Assembly: GCA_049324535.1 (NCBI GenBank)
Contig: JBMOOG010000001.1
Coordinates: 558,001 to 622,000 of the forward strand
Origin: JBMOOG01 sp049324535
GTDB taxonomy: Bacteria; Pseudomonadota; Alphaproteobacteria; Rhodobacterales; Rhodobacteraceae
Length of the DNA: 64,000 bases
Reading direction: 5' to 3'
Numbering within the stretch: position 1 is the stretch's first letter; every line of letters begins with the position of its first letter. Of this stretch, positions 50,925 through 60,037 are shown one piece after another. The notes under the pieces are model-generated. The model did no database searches. It saw only the letters and a program-made list of their open reading frames with translations, and was not told the DNA's origin. The translations under genes and the position numbers were made by a program.

Positions 50925-51674
50925 TCAGGCGGGCGCAATCTCCAGCCGGTCGCCCAGCGACGCCGCGATCGCGGGGGAGGGCGGCGCTTCGGTAACCAGC
51001 CGGTCCGGTTCGGCCAGATCACAGACGCGCATCGGGGCGAGGCGGTCGAACTTGGTCGAATCGCAGGCCACGATCCGGCGCCTCGCCCCCGCGAAGAGCG
51101 CGCGCGCGAACTCGGCCTCGTCGGGGTCATAGTCCGTGACCGCGCCCGCGCCGACTGCCCCGGCCGAGATGATCGCCAGCCCGGCCGAGAACCGGCGCGC
51201 GGCCTCGATGGCCAGCGGGCCGAGCAGGGCGCCCGAATCCGGGCGGATCTCGCCCCCGGTCAGGAAGACCCGGCCCGCGCCCGCCGCCGACAGGATGCGG
51301 GCGGCGTCGGTGGAATTGGTGATGACGGTCAGCCGCCGGTGGCCGGTCAGGGCACGCGCCACGAAGCTTGTGGTGGTCCCGGTGTCCAGCATCAGCGTCT
51401 CGCCGTCGCGGACCTGCGCCGCGATGTGGCGCGCAATGGCCATCTTGGCCCCGGCGTTCTCGCGCATGCGGCGCTGGAACGGCGCTTCGCCCTGCCGCCC
51501 GGCAAGCCCCACGGCGCCGTGGATGCGAAGCACGCTGCCGTTCTCGGTCAGCGGCCGCAGGTCGCGGCGGACGGTCTCGGACGACACGCCGAGCCGGTCG
51601 GCCAGCGCCGAGACCGACACCGATTCCTCGGCTTCGAGGATCCGGAGGATTTCGGCGTGGCGCTTGGAGAGCAT
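50925..51674 (-). CDS. DeoR family transcriptional regulator
   Basis: 249 aa. N-terminal HTH (VSALADRLGVSSETVRRDL) and the effector domain DTGTTTSFVARAL, SAGAVGAG, CDSTKFDR typical of the sugar-phosphate-sensing DeoR fold. It precedes the FAD oxidoreductase on the same strand and is divergent from proX over 195 bp. It may control the isomerase-kinase-SDR genes or the oxidoreductase. Confidence 0.92.
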   Translation of the reverse strand: MLSKRHAEILRILEAEESVSVSALADRLGVSSETVRRDLRPLTENGSVLRIHGAVGLAGRQGEAPFQRRMRENAGAKMAIARHIAAQVRDGETLMLDTGTTTSFVARALTGHRRLTVITNSTDAARILSAAGAGRVFLTGGEIRPDSGALLGPLAIEAARRFSAGLAIISAGAVGAGAVTDYDPDEAEFARALFAGARRRIVACDSTKFDRLAPMRVCDLAEPDRLVTEAPPSPAIAASLGDRLEIAPA

Positions 51675-51869
51675 GGCGGTTTCCCGAGGTTCGATGCCCG
51701 ATCTCTAGGCCATGACGCCGGGCAAGACAACGAATTCCACAAGAGCGGTCATGAGAATCACAAAAAGCCACAAAGTTTCGTTGACAGCCGCAGGCTCGCG
51801 GCGCGTAATCCCGGCATGGGCAGCCGTCGTCGGCGCAGCCCCAAGACCAAGTCCAACAGGGAGACTGCC

Positions 51870-52841
51870 ATGACCTCGACCCGACCCCTGCCCCATCGCC
51901 GGACGGCGCGTCTTGCCGCCTCGGCGCTGGCCATCGCCCTTGCGTGCCCCGCCCTGGCCCAGGAATCGCAGGACCCGATCAAGCTCACGCTGCATGACTG
52001 GACGGGCCAGCTCATCACCACCCACCTGATGGGCGAGATCCTCAAGCAGGCCGGCTACAACGTCGAATACGTGCAGGCCGACTATCTTGCGCAGTTCGCC
52101 GGGCTCGAGACCGGCGATCTCGATGTGGCAATGGAGATGTGGGAGACGACCGGCCGCGAGGCGATGGACGCCGCGACCGCCACCGGCAAGGTCGAGGTCT
52201 TCGGGCCGACCGGCATGAAGGCCAAGGAAGAGTGGTGGTATCCGATCTACATGAAGGAGAAGTGCCCGGGCCTGCCCAACTGGGAGGCGCTGAAGGATCC
52301 GGCCTGCGCCGAGGCGTTCTCGATTCCCGAGACTGCGCCCAAGGGCCGCTACCTCGGCGGACCCGTCACCTGGGGCGGGTTCGACGACGAGCGGGTCGAG
52401 GCGCTCGACCTGCCGTTCGAGGTGATCCACGCCGGAACCGATGCCGCGCTCTTTGCCGAGCTGGAAAGCGCCTACCAGCGCAAGGCGCCGATCATGCTGT
52501 GGATCTACGCGCCGCACTGGGCGCCGGCGAAATACGAGGGCGAGTGGGTCGAGTTCCCCGAATACACCAAGGAATGCTACACCGATCCGGCCTGGGGTTC
52601 GAACCCGGACATGGCCTATGACTGCGGAAAGCCCTTCGGCGAGATCTGGAAGGTCGGCTGGGCGGGCGTGAAGGACAAGTGGCCCGGCGCCTACAAGGCG
52701 ATCAAGGACTTCACCATCGACAACGACGAGATGGGCAAGATGATCACCGAGGTCGACCTGAACGGAAAGACGGTCGATGCCGTGGTCGCGGAATGGATGG
52801 GCGCGAACGAGGCCCGCTGGAAGCCCTGGATCGGCAAGTAG
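51870..52841 (+). CDS. Glycine betaine/proline-type binding protein (ProX-like)
   Basis: 323 aa; the ATG follows GGGAGACTGCC. A signal peptide ends near ALAQES. The OpuAC fold is recognisable: LTLHDWTGQLITTHLMGEIL, VAMEMWETTG and PIMLWIYAPHWAPAKYEGEWV, where tryptophans and tyrosine usually form the quaternary-amine cage. Periplasmic receptor for a ProVW transporter encoded downstream. Confidence 0.9.
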   Translation: MTSTRPLPHRRTARLAASALAIALACPALAQESQDPIKLTLHDWTGQLITTHLMGEILKQAGYNVEYVQADYLAQFAGLETGDLDVAMEMWETTGREAMDAATATGKVEVFGPTGMKAKEEWWYPIYMKEKCPGLPNWEALKDPACAEAFSIPETAPKGRYLGGPVTWGGFDDERVEALDLPFEVIHAGTDAALFAELESAYQRKAPIMLWIYAPHWAPAKYEGEWVEFPEYTKECYTDPAWGSNPDMAYDCGKPFGEIWKVGWAGVKDKWPGAYKAIKDFTIDNDEMGKMITEVDLNGKTVDAVVAEWMGANEARWKPWIGK

Positions 52842-52920
52842 AGGTCGCATCTCGGACCTGCCGGCCGCCGCCCGTGCCGTGCGGGCGGCGGATCCTTCCT
52901 TCCCTGTGCCGATGCCGTCG

Positions 52921-53934
52921 ATGACCGAAGCGAAACTTGCCTGCCGCAATGTCTGGAAGCTGTTCGGCGCCCGCGCGGGCGAACAGCTCGCCGCGCTTGG
53001 TGGCCAGCCGGACGCGCGCCAGCTGGCCGAAGCCGGGCTTGTCGGCGCGGTGCGTCACGTCGATCTCGAGGTCCGGGCCGGCGAGATCTTCGTCATCATG
53101 GGGCTGTCCGGATCGGGCAAGTCGACGCTGGTCCGCCTGATGTCACGTCTGATCGAGCCGACCGCCGGCCAGATCCTCTTCAACGGGCGGGACCTGCTGG
53201 CCGCAACCGAGGCCGAGATGATCGAGATCCGGCGGCACAAGATGGGGATGGTCTTTCAGCACTTCGCGCTTCTGCCCCATCTGAACGTTCTGGAAAACGT
53301 GGCCTTTCCGCTGGCCGTGCAGGGTGTGTCGCGGTCCGAGCGCGACGAGCGGGCGCGCAGGATGATCGCGCTTGTCGGGCTTTCGGGGCGCGAGGAGGCG
53401 TTTCCCCGGCAGCTTTCGGGCGGCCAGCAGCAGCGCGTGGGCATTGCCCGATCGCTGGCGGTGGACCCCGAGCTGTGGTTCCTCGACGAACCCTTCTCGG
53501 CGCTCGATCCGCTGATCCGGCGCGAGATGCAGGACGAGTTCATCCGTCTGCAATCGGTGCTGAGAAAGACCATCGTCTTCATCACCCATGATTTCGACGA
53601 GGCGATCCGCCTGTCCGACCGCATCGCGATCATGAAGGATGGCGAGGTCGTGCAGGTCGGCACGCCCGAGGAGATCGTGCTGCGCCCGGCCACCGACTAT
53701 GTGCGCGAATTCACGCGCGCGGTGCCGCGCGCCAAGGTCGTGCGTGCCGGTTCGGTGATGGAGCCTCTGGCGGGCGACCGGCCCGAGGCCGCCGTTTCCG
53801 CCCGCGCCTCGGTCTCGGACGCGGCGCCCCTCTTCGCGGCCGGTGCCGATGCGGTGACGGTGCTCGATGCCGAAGGCCGCCCCGCCGGCATCCTGCGGCG
53901 TGCGGTGGTCATCGACCAGATGCTGGCGGGGTAG
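52921..53934 (+). CDS. Glycine betaine/proline ABC ATPase (ProV-like)
   Basis: 337 aa from the ATG at MTEAKLACRN; an ATG three codons upstream is equally possible, and neither has a clear binding site. Walker A GLSGSGKST, signature LSGGQQQRVGIARSL, Walker B FLDEPFSALD; the C-terminus (from about 280) is a shortened CBS-like region ending RPAGILRRAVVIDQML. It energises the ProW-type permease nine bases downstream. Confidence 0.9.
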   Translation: MTEAKLACRNVWKLFGARAGEQLAALGGQPDARQLAEAGLVGAVRHVDLEVRAGEIFVIMGLSGSGKSTLVRLMSRLIEPTAGQILFNGRDLLAATEAEMIEIRRHKMGMVFQHFALLPHLNVLENVAFPLAVQGVSRSERDERARRMIALVGLSGREEAFPRQLSGGQQQRVGIARSLAVDPELWFLDEPFSALDPLIRREMQDEFIRLQSVLRKTIVFITHDFDEAIRLSDRIAIMKDGEVVQVGTPEEIVLRPATDYVREFTRAVPRAKVVRAGSVMEPLAGDRPEAAVSARASVSDAAPLFAAGADAVTVLDAEGRPAGILRRAVVIDQMLAG

Positions 53935-53943
53935 GGCGGGGCC

Positions 53944-55959
53944 ATGTCCGATACCGTCGCCTCGCCTCCGCCCGTCCGCCGCCACTGGCGCGGCGCGCTG
54001 GGCTGGTCGGTCGCGCTGGGCCTGATGGTGGCGCTGATGGCGGCGGGGCCCGCGGTCCTGCCCTGGGCCTTCGACTTTCCCAAGGCGCAGACCATCCCCG
54101 CGGCGCGCTGGATTTCGGCCTTCACCAAGTGGCTCCTGAACGACGCGAGCTTCGGTCTCTTCACCTTCCAGCAGATGACCCGGTTCCTCGCCGAGGTGGT
54201 CGAGCTGCCCTACCGGGTGGCGCTGTCGCTGGTGGCGACGGGCGCGATGTCGGGCGAGGGGTCGAATGCGGTGCAGTACCTGCCGCCCCTGTCCTGGATC
54301 GCGGTCATCGCGGTGCTTGCGCTGGTCGGTCTCTGGGCCGAGGGGGTCGGGCTTGCGGCCCTGGTCGCGGGCTGCATGCTTTTCATCGCGGTCTTCGGCC
54401 AGTGGGCCAGCGCGATGGTCACGCTGGCCTCGATCCTGGTCGCGGTGCCGCTCGGCGTGGCGGGTGGCGTCCTGTTCGGCATCGCGGCCTGGCGCTGGCC
54501 CTGGGTGGACCGGGCGCTGCGGCCGGTGCTCGACCTCATGCAGACCATTCCGGTCTTCGCCTATCTGGTGCCGATCCTCTATCTCTTCGGCTTCGGCCCG
54601 ACGGCCGCGGTTGTGGCCACGCTCATCTATGCCATGCCGCCGATGACGCGGATCACCACGCTGGCCCTGCGCCGCGTGCCCGCCGAGATCGGCGATCTGG
54701 GCCGCATGGTCGGCTGCACCCGCCGCCAGATGACGTGGCGGGTCATGCTTCCCTCGGCGCGCGAATCCATCCTGGTGGGCGTCAACCAGGTGATCATGCT
54801 GTCGCTCAACATGGTCATCATCGCCTCGATGATCGGAGCGGGCGGCCTCGGCTTCGACGTGCTTGCCGCGCTGCGGCGGCTCGACTTCGGCGCGGGACTG
54901 GAATCGGGGCTGGCCATCGTTGCCCTTGCCATCGTGCTCGACCGGCTGAGCCAGGCGGTGGCGCGCCGGGTCGGGAAGGGCCGGACGCAGGGCGGCCTCA
55001 TCGCCCGCCACGCCTATCTGGTGGCGGCGCTGGCGGTCATCGTCCTGACCGGGATTGCCGGGCTTGTGGTGCCGGCGATCCAGACCTACCCCGAGGCCTG
55101 GCAGCTTTCGACCGGCACCTTCTGGGCCCGGGTCGTCGAATGGATCAACGTCCACTTCTTCGACACGCTCGAGGGGCTGAAGAACGCGGTGCTCCTGAAT
55201 GTGCTGGTGCCGCTCAAGCGGTTCCTCGGCGGTCTGCCTTGGCTCGGTGTCACCGCGCTTCTCGGCTATGCCGGCTGGCGGCTGGGCGGCTGGCGGCTCT
55301 CGGCGCTTGTCTCGGGGCTTGCCTTCCTGATCGCCGCGACCGGCCAATGGGAAAAGGCGATGGTCTCGGTCTATCTCTGCGGGATCTCGGTCGTGATCGC
55401 GATGCTGATTGGCGTGCCGGTCGCGATCTGGACGGCCGAGCGCGACCGGCTCTGGACCTGGGTGCGGGCCCTGATCGACACGCTCCAGACCCTGCCGTCC
55501 TTCGTCTACCTGATGCCGGCGGTGATGCTGTTCCGGGTCGGCGACTTCACCGCGATGATCGCGGTGGTCGCCTTCGCGGTGGCCCCGGCGATCCGCTACA
55601 CCGTGCTCGGGCTTCAGGGCGTCGATCCCCGGCTGATCGAGGCCGGGCGCGCGCTCGGCTGCACGCGCCTGCAGATCCTCACCCGCATCCGGCTGCGGCT
55701 GGCGGCGCCCGAGATCCTTCTGGGCGTCAACCAGACCATCCTCTTTGCCCTGTCGATGCTGGTCATCACCGCCCTCGTCGGCACCCGCGACCTTGGGCAG
55801 GAGGTCTACATCGCGCTGACCAAGGCCGATCCGGGGCGCGGGCTGGTCGCGGGCCTGGCGGTCGCCTTCATCGCCATCATCGCCGACCGCCTGATCGCGG
55901 CGGCGGCGCGCCGCGCGCGCGAACGTCTCGGGATGACGGAGGCCGATGGTGGGCATTGA
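53944..55959 (+). CDS. Fused two-domain ProW-type ABC permease
   Basis: 671 aa, about twice the usual ProW. Two related permease domains follow each other: EAA-type loops occur at GRMVGCTRRQMTWRVMLPS and at GRALGCTRLQILTRIRL, each followed by ILLGVNQ-like text. So one polypeptide supplies both channel halves. The N-terminal region SDTVASPPPVRRHW is cytoplasmic. It ends inside the start of the kinase gene (14-base overlap), indicating one operon. Confidence 0.9.
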   Translation: MSDTVASPPPVRRHWRGALGWSVALGLMVALMAAGPAVLPWAFDFPKAQTIPAARWISAFTKWLLNDASFGLFTFQQMTRFLAEVVELPYRVALSLVATGAMSGEGSNAVQYLPPLSWIAVIAVLALVGLWAEGVGLAALVAGCMLFIAVFGQWASAMVTLASILVAVPLGVAGGVLFGIAAWRWPWVDRALRPVLDLMQTIPVFAYLVPILYLFGFGPTAAVVATLIYAMPPMTRITTLALRRVPAEIGDLGRMVGCTRRQMTWRVMLPSARESILVGVNQVIMLSLNMVIIASMIGAGGLGFDVLAALRRLDFGAGLESGLAIVALAIVLDRLSQAVARRVGKGRTQGGLIARHAYLVAALAVIVLTGIAGLVVPAIQTYPEAWQLSTGTFWARVVEWINVHFFDTLEGLKNAVLLNVLVPLKRFLGGLPWLGVTALLGYAGWRLGGWRLSALVSGLAFLIAATGQWEKAMVSVYLCGISVVIAMLIGVPVAIWTAERDRLWTWVRALIDTLQTLPSFVYLMPAVMLFRVGDFTAMIAVVAFAVAPAIRYTVLGLQGVDPRLIEAGRALGCTRLQILTRIRLRLAAPEILLGVNQTILFALSMLVITALVGTRDLGQEVYIALTKADPGRGLVAGLAVAFIAIIADRLIAAAARRARERLGMTEADGGH

Positions 55960-56833
55960 CCGGATCCGTGCCTTGCCGTGCTGGCGGGGCGACATCGCCG
56001 CCGCGCCCCTGGCCGGCGGGCTGTCGAACGAAAGCTGGAAGGTGACGGACGGCGCGGGGGCGCATGTGGTGCGCTTCGGGCAGGACTTTCCCTTCCACCA
56101 CGTCAGCCGCGACCGCGAGGTCATGGCGGCGCGCGCGGCCCATGCGGCGGGCTTCGCCCCCGAGGTGGAATACGCCGCCCCCGGCGTCATGGTCAGCCGG
56201 TTCCTCGACGCCCGCACCTGGACCGAGGCCGACATGCGCGCCCACCCGGCGCGGATCGGCCGGCTCCTGCGCGACTTCCACACGCGGATGCCCGGCCATG
56301 TCAGCGGCCCCGGCCACATGTTCTGGGTCTTCCACGTCATCCGCGACTATGCCCGCACGCTTGCGGGCGGTGGCTCGCGCTTTGCTCCGGTTCTCGGCCG
56401 GCTGGTCGGACAGGCCGGCGCGCTCGAGGCCGCGCAGGTGCCCCTGCCGATCGTCTACGGCCATCATGACCTTCTGCCCGGTAACGTCCTCGACGGTGGC
56501 GACCGGCTCTGGCTCATCGACTTCGAATACGCGGGCTTCGGCACGGCGATGTTCGACCTGGCCGGGGCGGCGTCCAACGCCGGCATGGACGCGGCCGAGG
56601 CGGGCGAACTCCTCGCCGCCTATTTCGGCCATGCGCCGGACGCCGCCACCCGCCGCGCCTTCGACGCGATGCAATGCGCCTCGCTCATGCGCGAGGCGAT
56701 GTGGGCGATGGTGTCCGAACTCTACCTGAACGCGCCCGGGGCCGATTACGACGCCCATGCGCGCGACTATCTCGACCGGCTCGGGCGGGCGCTCGACCGC
56801 TATCAATCGGACCACGGAAAGATCGGATCATGA
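55946..56833 (+). CDS. Choline-kinase-like phosphotransferase (APH family)
   Basis: 295 aa. Brenner-type catalytic motif HHDLLPGNVL (His-Asp...Asn) and LIDFEYAG, the metal-binding segment of choline/ethanolamine and aminoglycoside kinases. It overlaps the permease and the next oxidoreductase (ATGA). This placement suggests that the imported quaternary amine or amino alcohol is phosphorylated or is related to choline. The substrate is inferred from context only. Confidence 0.82.
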   Translation: MVGIDRIRALPCWRGDIAAAPLAGGLSNESWKVTDGAGAHVVRFGQDFPFHHVSRDREVMAARAAHAAGFAPEVEYAAPGVMVSRFLDARTWTEADMRAHPARIGRLLRDFHTRMPGHVSGPGHMFWVFHVIRDYARTLAGGGSRFAPVLGRLVGQAGALEAAQVPLPIVYGHHDLLPGNVLDGGDRLWLIDFEYAGFGTAMFDLAGAASNAGMDAAEAGELLAAYFGHAPDAATRRAFDAMQCASLMREAMWAMVSELYLNAPGADYDAHARDYLDRLGRALDRYQSDHGKIGS

Positions 56834-59268
56834 CCCTGCCCACCCATGCCCAGGTCGTCGTCATCGGCGGCGGCATCATCGGCTGCTCGACGGCCTATCA
56901 CCTCGCGCGCGACCACAAGGCCGATGTGGTCCTGCTCGAGATGGGCAAGCTCACCTCGGGGTCCACCTGGCACGCGGCCGGGCTGGTGGGGCAGCTCCGC
57001 TCCTCGGCCTCGATCACGCGGGTGCTGAAATACTCGGTCGAACTCTACAAGGGCCTTGCCGCCGAGACGGGCCTCGAGACCGGCTGGAAGATGTCGGGCT
57101 GCCTGCGGCTTGCGACCAACGAAGACCGCTGGACCGAATACCGGCGCCTCGCCACCACGGCGAAGAGCTTCGGGATGGAGATGCACCTCGTCTCGCCCGA
57201 CGAGGTGAAGCGCATGTTCCCGCTGCTCGAGACCTCGGACCTGGTGGGCGCAAGCTGGCTGCCCACCGACGGTCAGGCCAGCCCCTCGGACATCACCCAG
57301 TCGCTGGCCCGGGGCGCCCGGATGCACGGGGCGAAGATCCACGAGGGCGTGCGCGTCACCGGCTTCCGCATGGAGGGGCCGCGCATCACCCATGTCGAGA
57401 CCGACCGGGGCAGCATCGCCTGCGAAACGGTGGTGAACTGCGCCGGGCAATGGGCGCGGCAGGTCGGGGCGATGGCCGGCATCAACGTGCCGCTGCAACC
57501 GGTCAAGCACCAGTATATCGTGACCGAGAAAGTTCCGGGCCTTTCGCCCGACGCGCCGACCCTGCGCGATCCCGACCGGCGGATCTACTTCAAGGAAGAG
57601 GTCGGCGGGCTGGTGATGGGCGGCTACGAGCCGAACCCGCAGCCCTGGACCACGGGCGACGTGCCGAACGACTGGGAGTTCCGGCTCTTCGACGACGACT
57701 ACGACCATTTCGAACAGCATCTGGTGCAGGCGATCGCCCGCGTCCCCGCACTGGAAAAGGTCGGCGTCAAGCAGATGATCAACGGCCCCGAAAGCTTCAC
57801 CCCGGACGGCAACTTCATCCTCGGCTCCGCCCCGGAATGCGCCAACATGTACGTGGGCGCGGGCTTCAACGCCTTCGGCATCGCCTCGGGCGGCGGGGCG
57901 GGCTGGGTGCTCGCGGACTGGGCGATGACGGGCGAGGCCCCGCTCGACCTCTGGGCGGTGGACATCCGCCGGTTCTCGGACATGCACCGCGACCGCGACT
58001 GGGTGCGCGACCGCACCTGCGAGGCCTACGGCAAGCACTACACCATCGCCTACCCGCACGAGGAATACACCTCGGGCCGCCCGCGCATCGTCTCGCCGCT
58101 CTATGACCGGCTGAAGGCGCACCGGGCGGTCTTCGGCTCGAAACTCGGCTGGGAACGCCCGAACTGGTTCGCCCCCGAAGGCGTCGAGGCGCGCGACATC
58201 TACTCGATGGGCCGGCAGAACTGGTTCGACGCGGTGGGCGCCGAGCACCGGCATTGCCGCGAAGCGGTGGGGATCTTCGACCAGTCCTCCTTCGCCAAAT
58301 ACGAGGTCACCGGCCGCGACGCCGCCGCGGCGCTCGACCATGTCTGCGCGGGCGACCTCCGGAAACCCGCGGGCCGGCTCACCTACACCCAGCTTCTCAA
58401 CACGAGGGGTGGCATCGAGGCCGACCTCACCGTGGCGCGCCTTTCCGAGGACCGCTTCTACATCGTCACCGGCACCGGATTCCGCACCCACGACCTCGCC
58501 TGGCTCCGCGACCACCTGCCCCGGGGTGACGTCCGCATCATGGACATCACCGAAGACTGGGGCACGCTCTCGCTCATGGGTCCGAAGGCGCGCGACGTGC
58601 TTTCGCGGGTGACCGGGGCGGATGTGTCGAACGCGGCCTTCCCCTTCGGTCATGTGCGCGAAATCGCCATCGCGGGCACCACGGTGCGGGCCCTGCGGGT
58701 GACCTACGTGGGCGAACTCGGCTGGGAGCTGCACGTGCCGCTCGCCGCGACCGGCGCGGTCTTCGACGCGCTGATGACCGCGGGCGCGGCCGAAGGGATC
58801 CGGCCGCTCGGCTACCGGGCGATCGAAAGCCTGCGCCTCGAGAAGGGCTACCGCGCCTGGTCGTCCGACATCACGCCGAACGACACGCCCTTCGAGGCGG
58901 GCCTCGGCTGGGCCGTCAAGATGAAGACGGGCCGCGACTTCATCGGCCGGACCGCGCTTCTGGCCGGGATGAACCGGCCTCTGACCAAGCGCCTTGCCGG
59001 CTTCACCCTCGCCGATCCCGCCGCGGTCCTCGTCGGGCGCGAGACGATCCTGCGCAACGGCCAGCCGGTCGGATACCTCACCTCGGGCGGCTACGGCTAC
59101 ACGGTGGGGCGCAGCATCGGCTTCGGCTACGTGCGCAACGCCTCGGGGGTCGACGACGACTTCCTCGCCGGGGGCCGCTACGAGCTCGTGGTGGCGAACG
59201 AGACCTTTCCGGCCGAGATCGCGCTGGCGCCGCTCCATGATCCGTCGGGCGCCCGCATCCGTGCCTGA
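56830..59268 (+). CDS. FAD-dependent oxidoreductase with C-terminal GcvT (DMGDH/sarcosine-dehydrogenase type)
   Basis: 812 aa. N-terminal FAD domain (VVVIGGGIIGCSTAYHLARD, then GSTWHAAGLVG); C-terminal folate-binding GcvT domain from about residue 430 (VGIFDQSSFAKYEVTG, LMGPKARDVLSRVTGA, VGELGWELHVP). Such enzymes demethylate dimethylglycine, sarcosine or related N-methyl amines, passing C1 to tetrahydrofolate. Last gene of the ProXVW/kinase unit. Confidence 0.9.
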   Translation: MTLPTHAQVVVIGGGIIGCSTAYHLARDHKADVVLLEMGKLTSGSTWHAAGLVGQLRSSASITRVLKYSVELYKGLAAETGLETGWKMSGCLRLATNEDRWTEYRRLATTAKSFGMEMHLVSPDEVKRMFPLLETSDLVGASWLPTDGQASPSDITQSLARGARMHGAKIHEGVRVTGFRMEGPRITHVETDRGSIACETVVNCAGQWARQVGAMAGINVPLQPVKHQYIVTEKVPGLSPDAPTLRDPDRRIYFKEEVGGLVMGGYEPNPQPWTTGDVPNDWEFRLFDDDYDHFEQHLVQAIARVPALEKVGVKQMINGPESFTPDGNFILGSAPECANMYVGAGFNAFGIASGGGAGWVLADWAMTGEAPLDLWAVDIRRFSDMHRDRDWVRDRTCEAYGKHYTIAYPHEEYTSGRPRIVSPLYDRLKAHRAVFGSKLGWERPNWFAPEGVEARDIYSMGRQNWFDAVGAEHRHCREAVGIFDQSSFAKYEVTGRDAAAALDHVCAGDLRKPAGRLTYTQLLNTRGGIEADLTVARLSEDRFYIVTGTGFRTHDLAWLRDHLPRGDVRIMDITEDWGTLSLMGPKARDVLSRVTGADVSNAAFPFGHVREIAIAGTTVRALRVTYVGELGWELHVPLAATGAVFDALMTAGAAEGIRPLGYRAIESLRLEKGYRAWSSDITPNDTPFEAGLGWAVKMKTGRDFIGRTALLAGMNRPLTKRLAGFTLADPAAVLVGRETILRNGQPVGYLTSGGYGYTVGRSIGFGYVRNASGVDDDFLAGGRYELVVANETFPAEIALAPLHDPSGARIRA

Positions 59269-59334
59269 TCTTCTGCTTTGCGGAAATACCCTCGGGGGGT
59301 GCGGGGGGCAGACGGCCCCCCCCCCACACCCCCC

Positions 59335-59949
59335 CCGCCACACCCCGGCGAGACTCGGCACCGTGCCCGCCTCGCCCGGCATCGAGACATAGGGCTCGGT
59401 CCGCTCGGTCAGCTCGACCCGGTCGCCAAGCCCGTCGATGCGCGCCGCCATGCCCGCCTCCCAGAGCGTCGTCTTGACCGTCAGCACGATCGCGCCCCCG
59501 GGCCGGACGATGCGCACAAGCTCATCGAGCCCCTCGGGCCCCACATGGCCGGTGGTGAACACCCCGGCGGAAACCGCCGCGGCGAAGGTGCCGTCGGGAA
59601 ACGGCAGGGCACCGCCCAGCGCCAGCCGGTGCAGCGCCCGGTAGACGCCCTTGGACCGCGCCACCGCCAGCATCCCGTCGGAGATGTCGAGCGCCTCGAC
59701 ATGCGGATAGCCGAGGATGCCCAGCCACTCGCCCAGGAGCCCGGTTCCGGCGCCGGCGTCGAGGATCGGGGCCGCGCCCCTCGGGACATGCCGCGCGACG
59801 AGTGCGGCGGCGATGGTCGGGTGGCGATAGCCGGCCCGGGCCATCTCGGCCTCGTAGCTGTCCGCCCAGCGGTCGTAGAGCGCGGCGACCTCCTCGGTTC
59901 CCGTCGCACCATAGACCGCACCCAGATGCCCGCCGTGTTCCGCCGCCAT
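59335..59949 (-). CDS. Class I SAM-dependent methyltransferase, stop codon lost
   Basis: About 205 codons from MAAEHGGHLG (GGAG eight bases upstream). SAM motif LDAGAGTGLLGEWL, then LDISDGMLAVARSKG and IVRPGGAIVLTVK. The family normally ends soon after the TEPYVSMPGEAGT block (about 59360); here the frame runs on through the C/G homopolymers at 59296-59335 and into antisense of the preceding gene with no stop. So the 3' end is likely altered by a homopolymer slip or rearrangement, or by a sequencing error there. The end coordinate is provisional. Confidence 0.7.
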
Positions 59950-60037
59950 TCCGATCTCCGCCGCTATCATCGGAGGATAGCCAGAGGCCGGAATTTGTGA
60001 AAGCCTCGCGGCGGGACGGGCAACGGCGGAGGCGGGC

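Noticed and set aside
53143..56340. A minus-strand open frame of about 1,060 codons
   Set aside because: Antisense shadow of the ProV-, ProW- and kinase genes; composition is Arg/Gln/His/Asp-rich without any recognisable domain.
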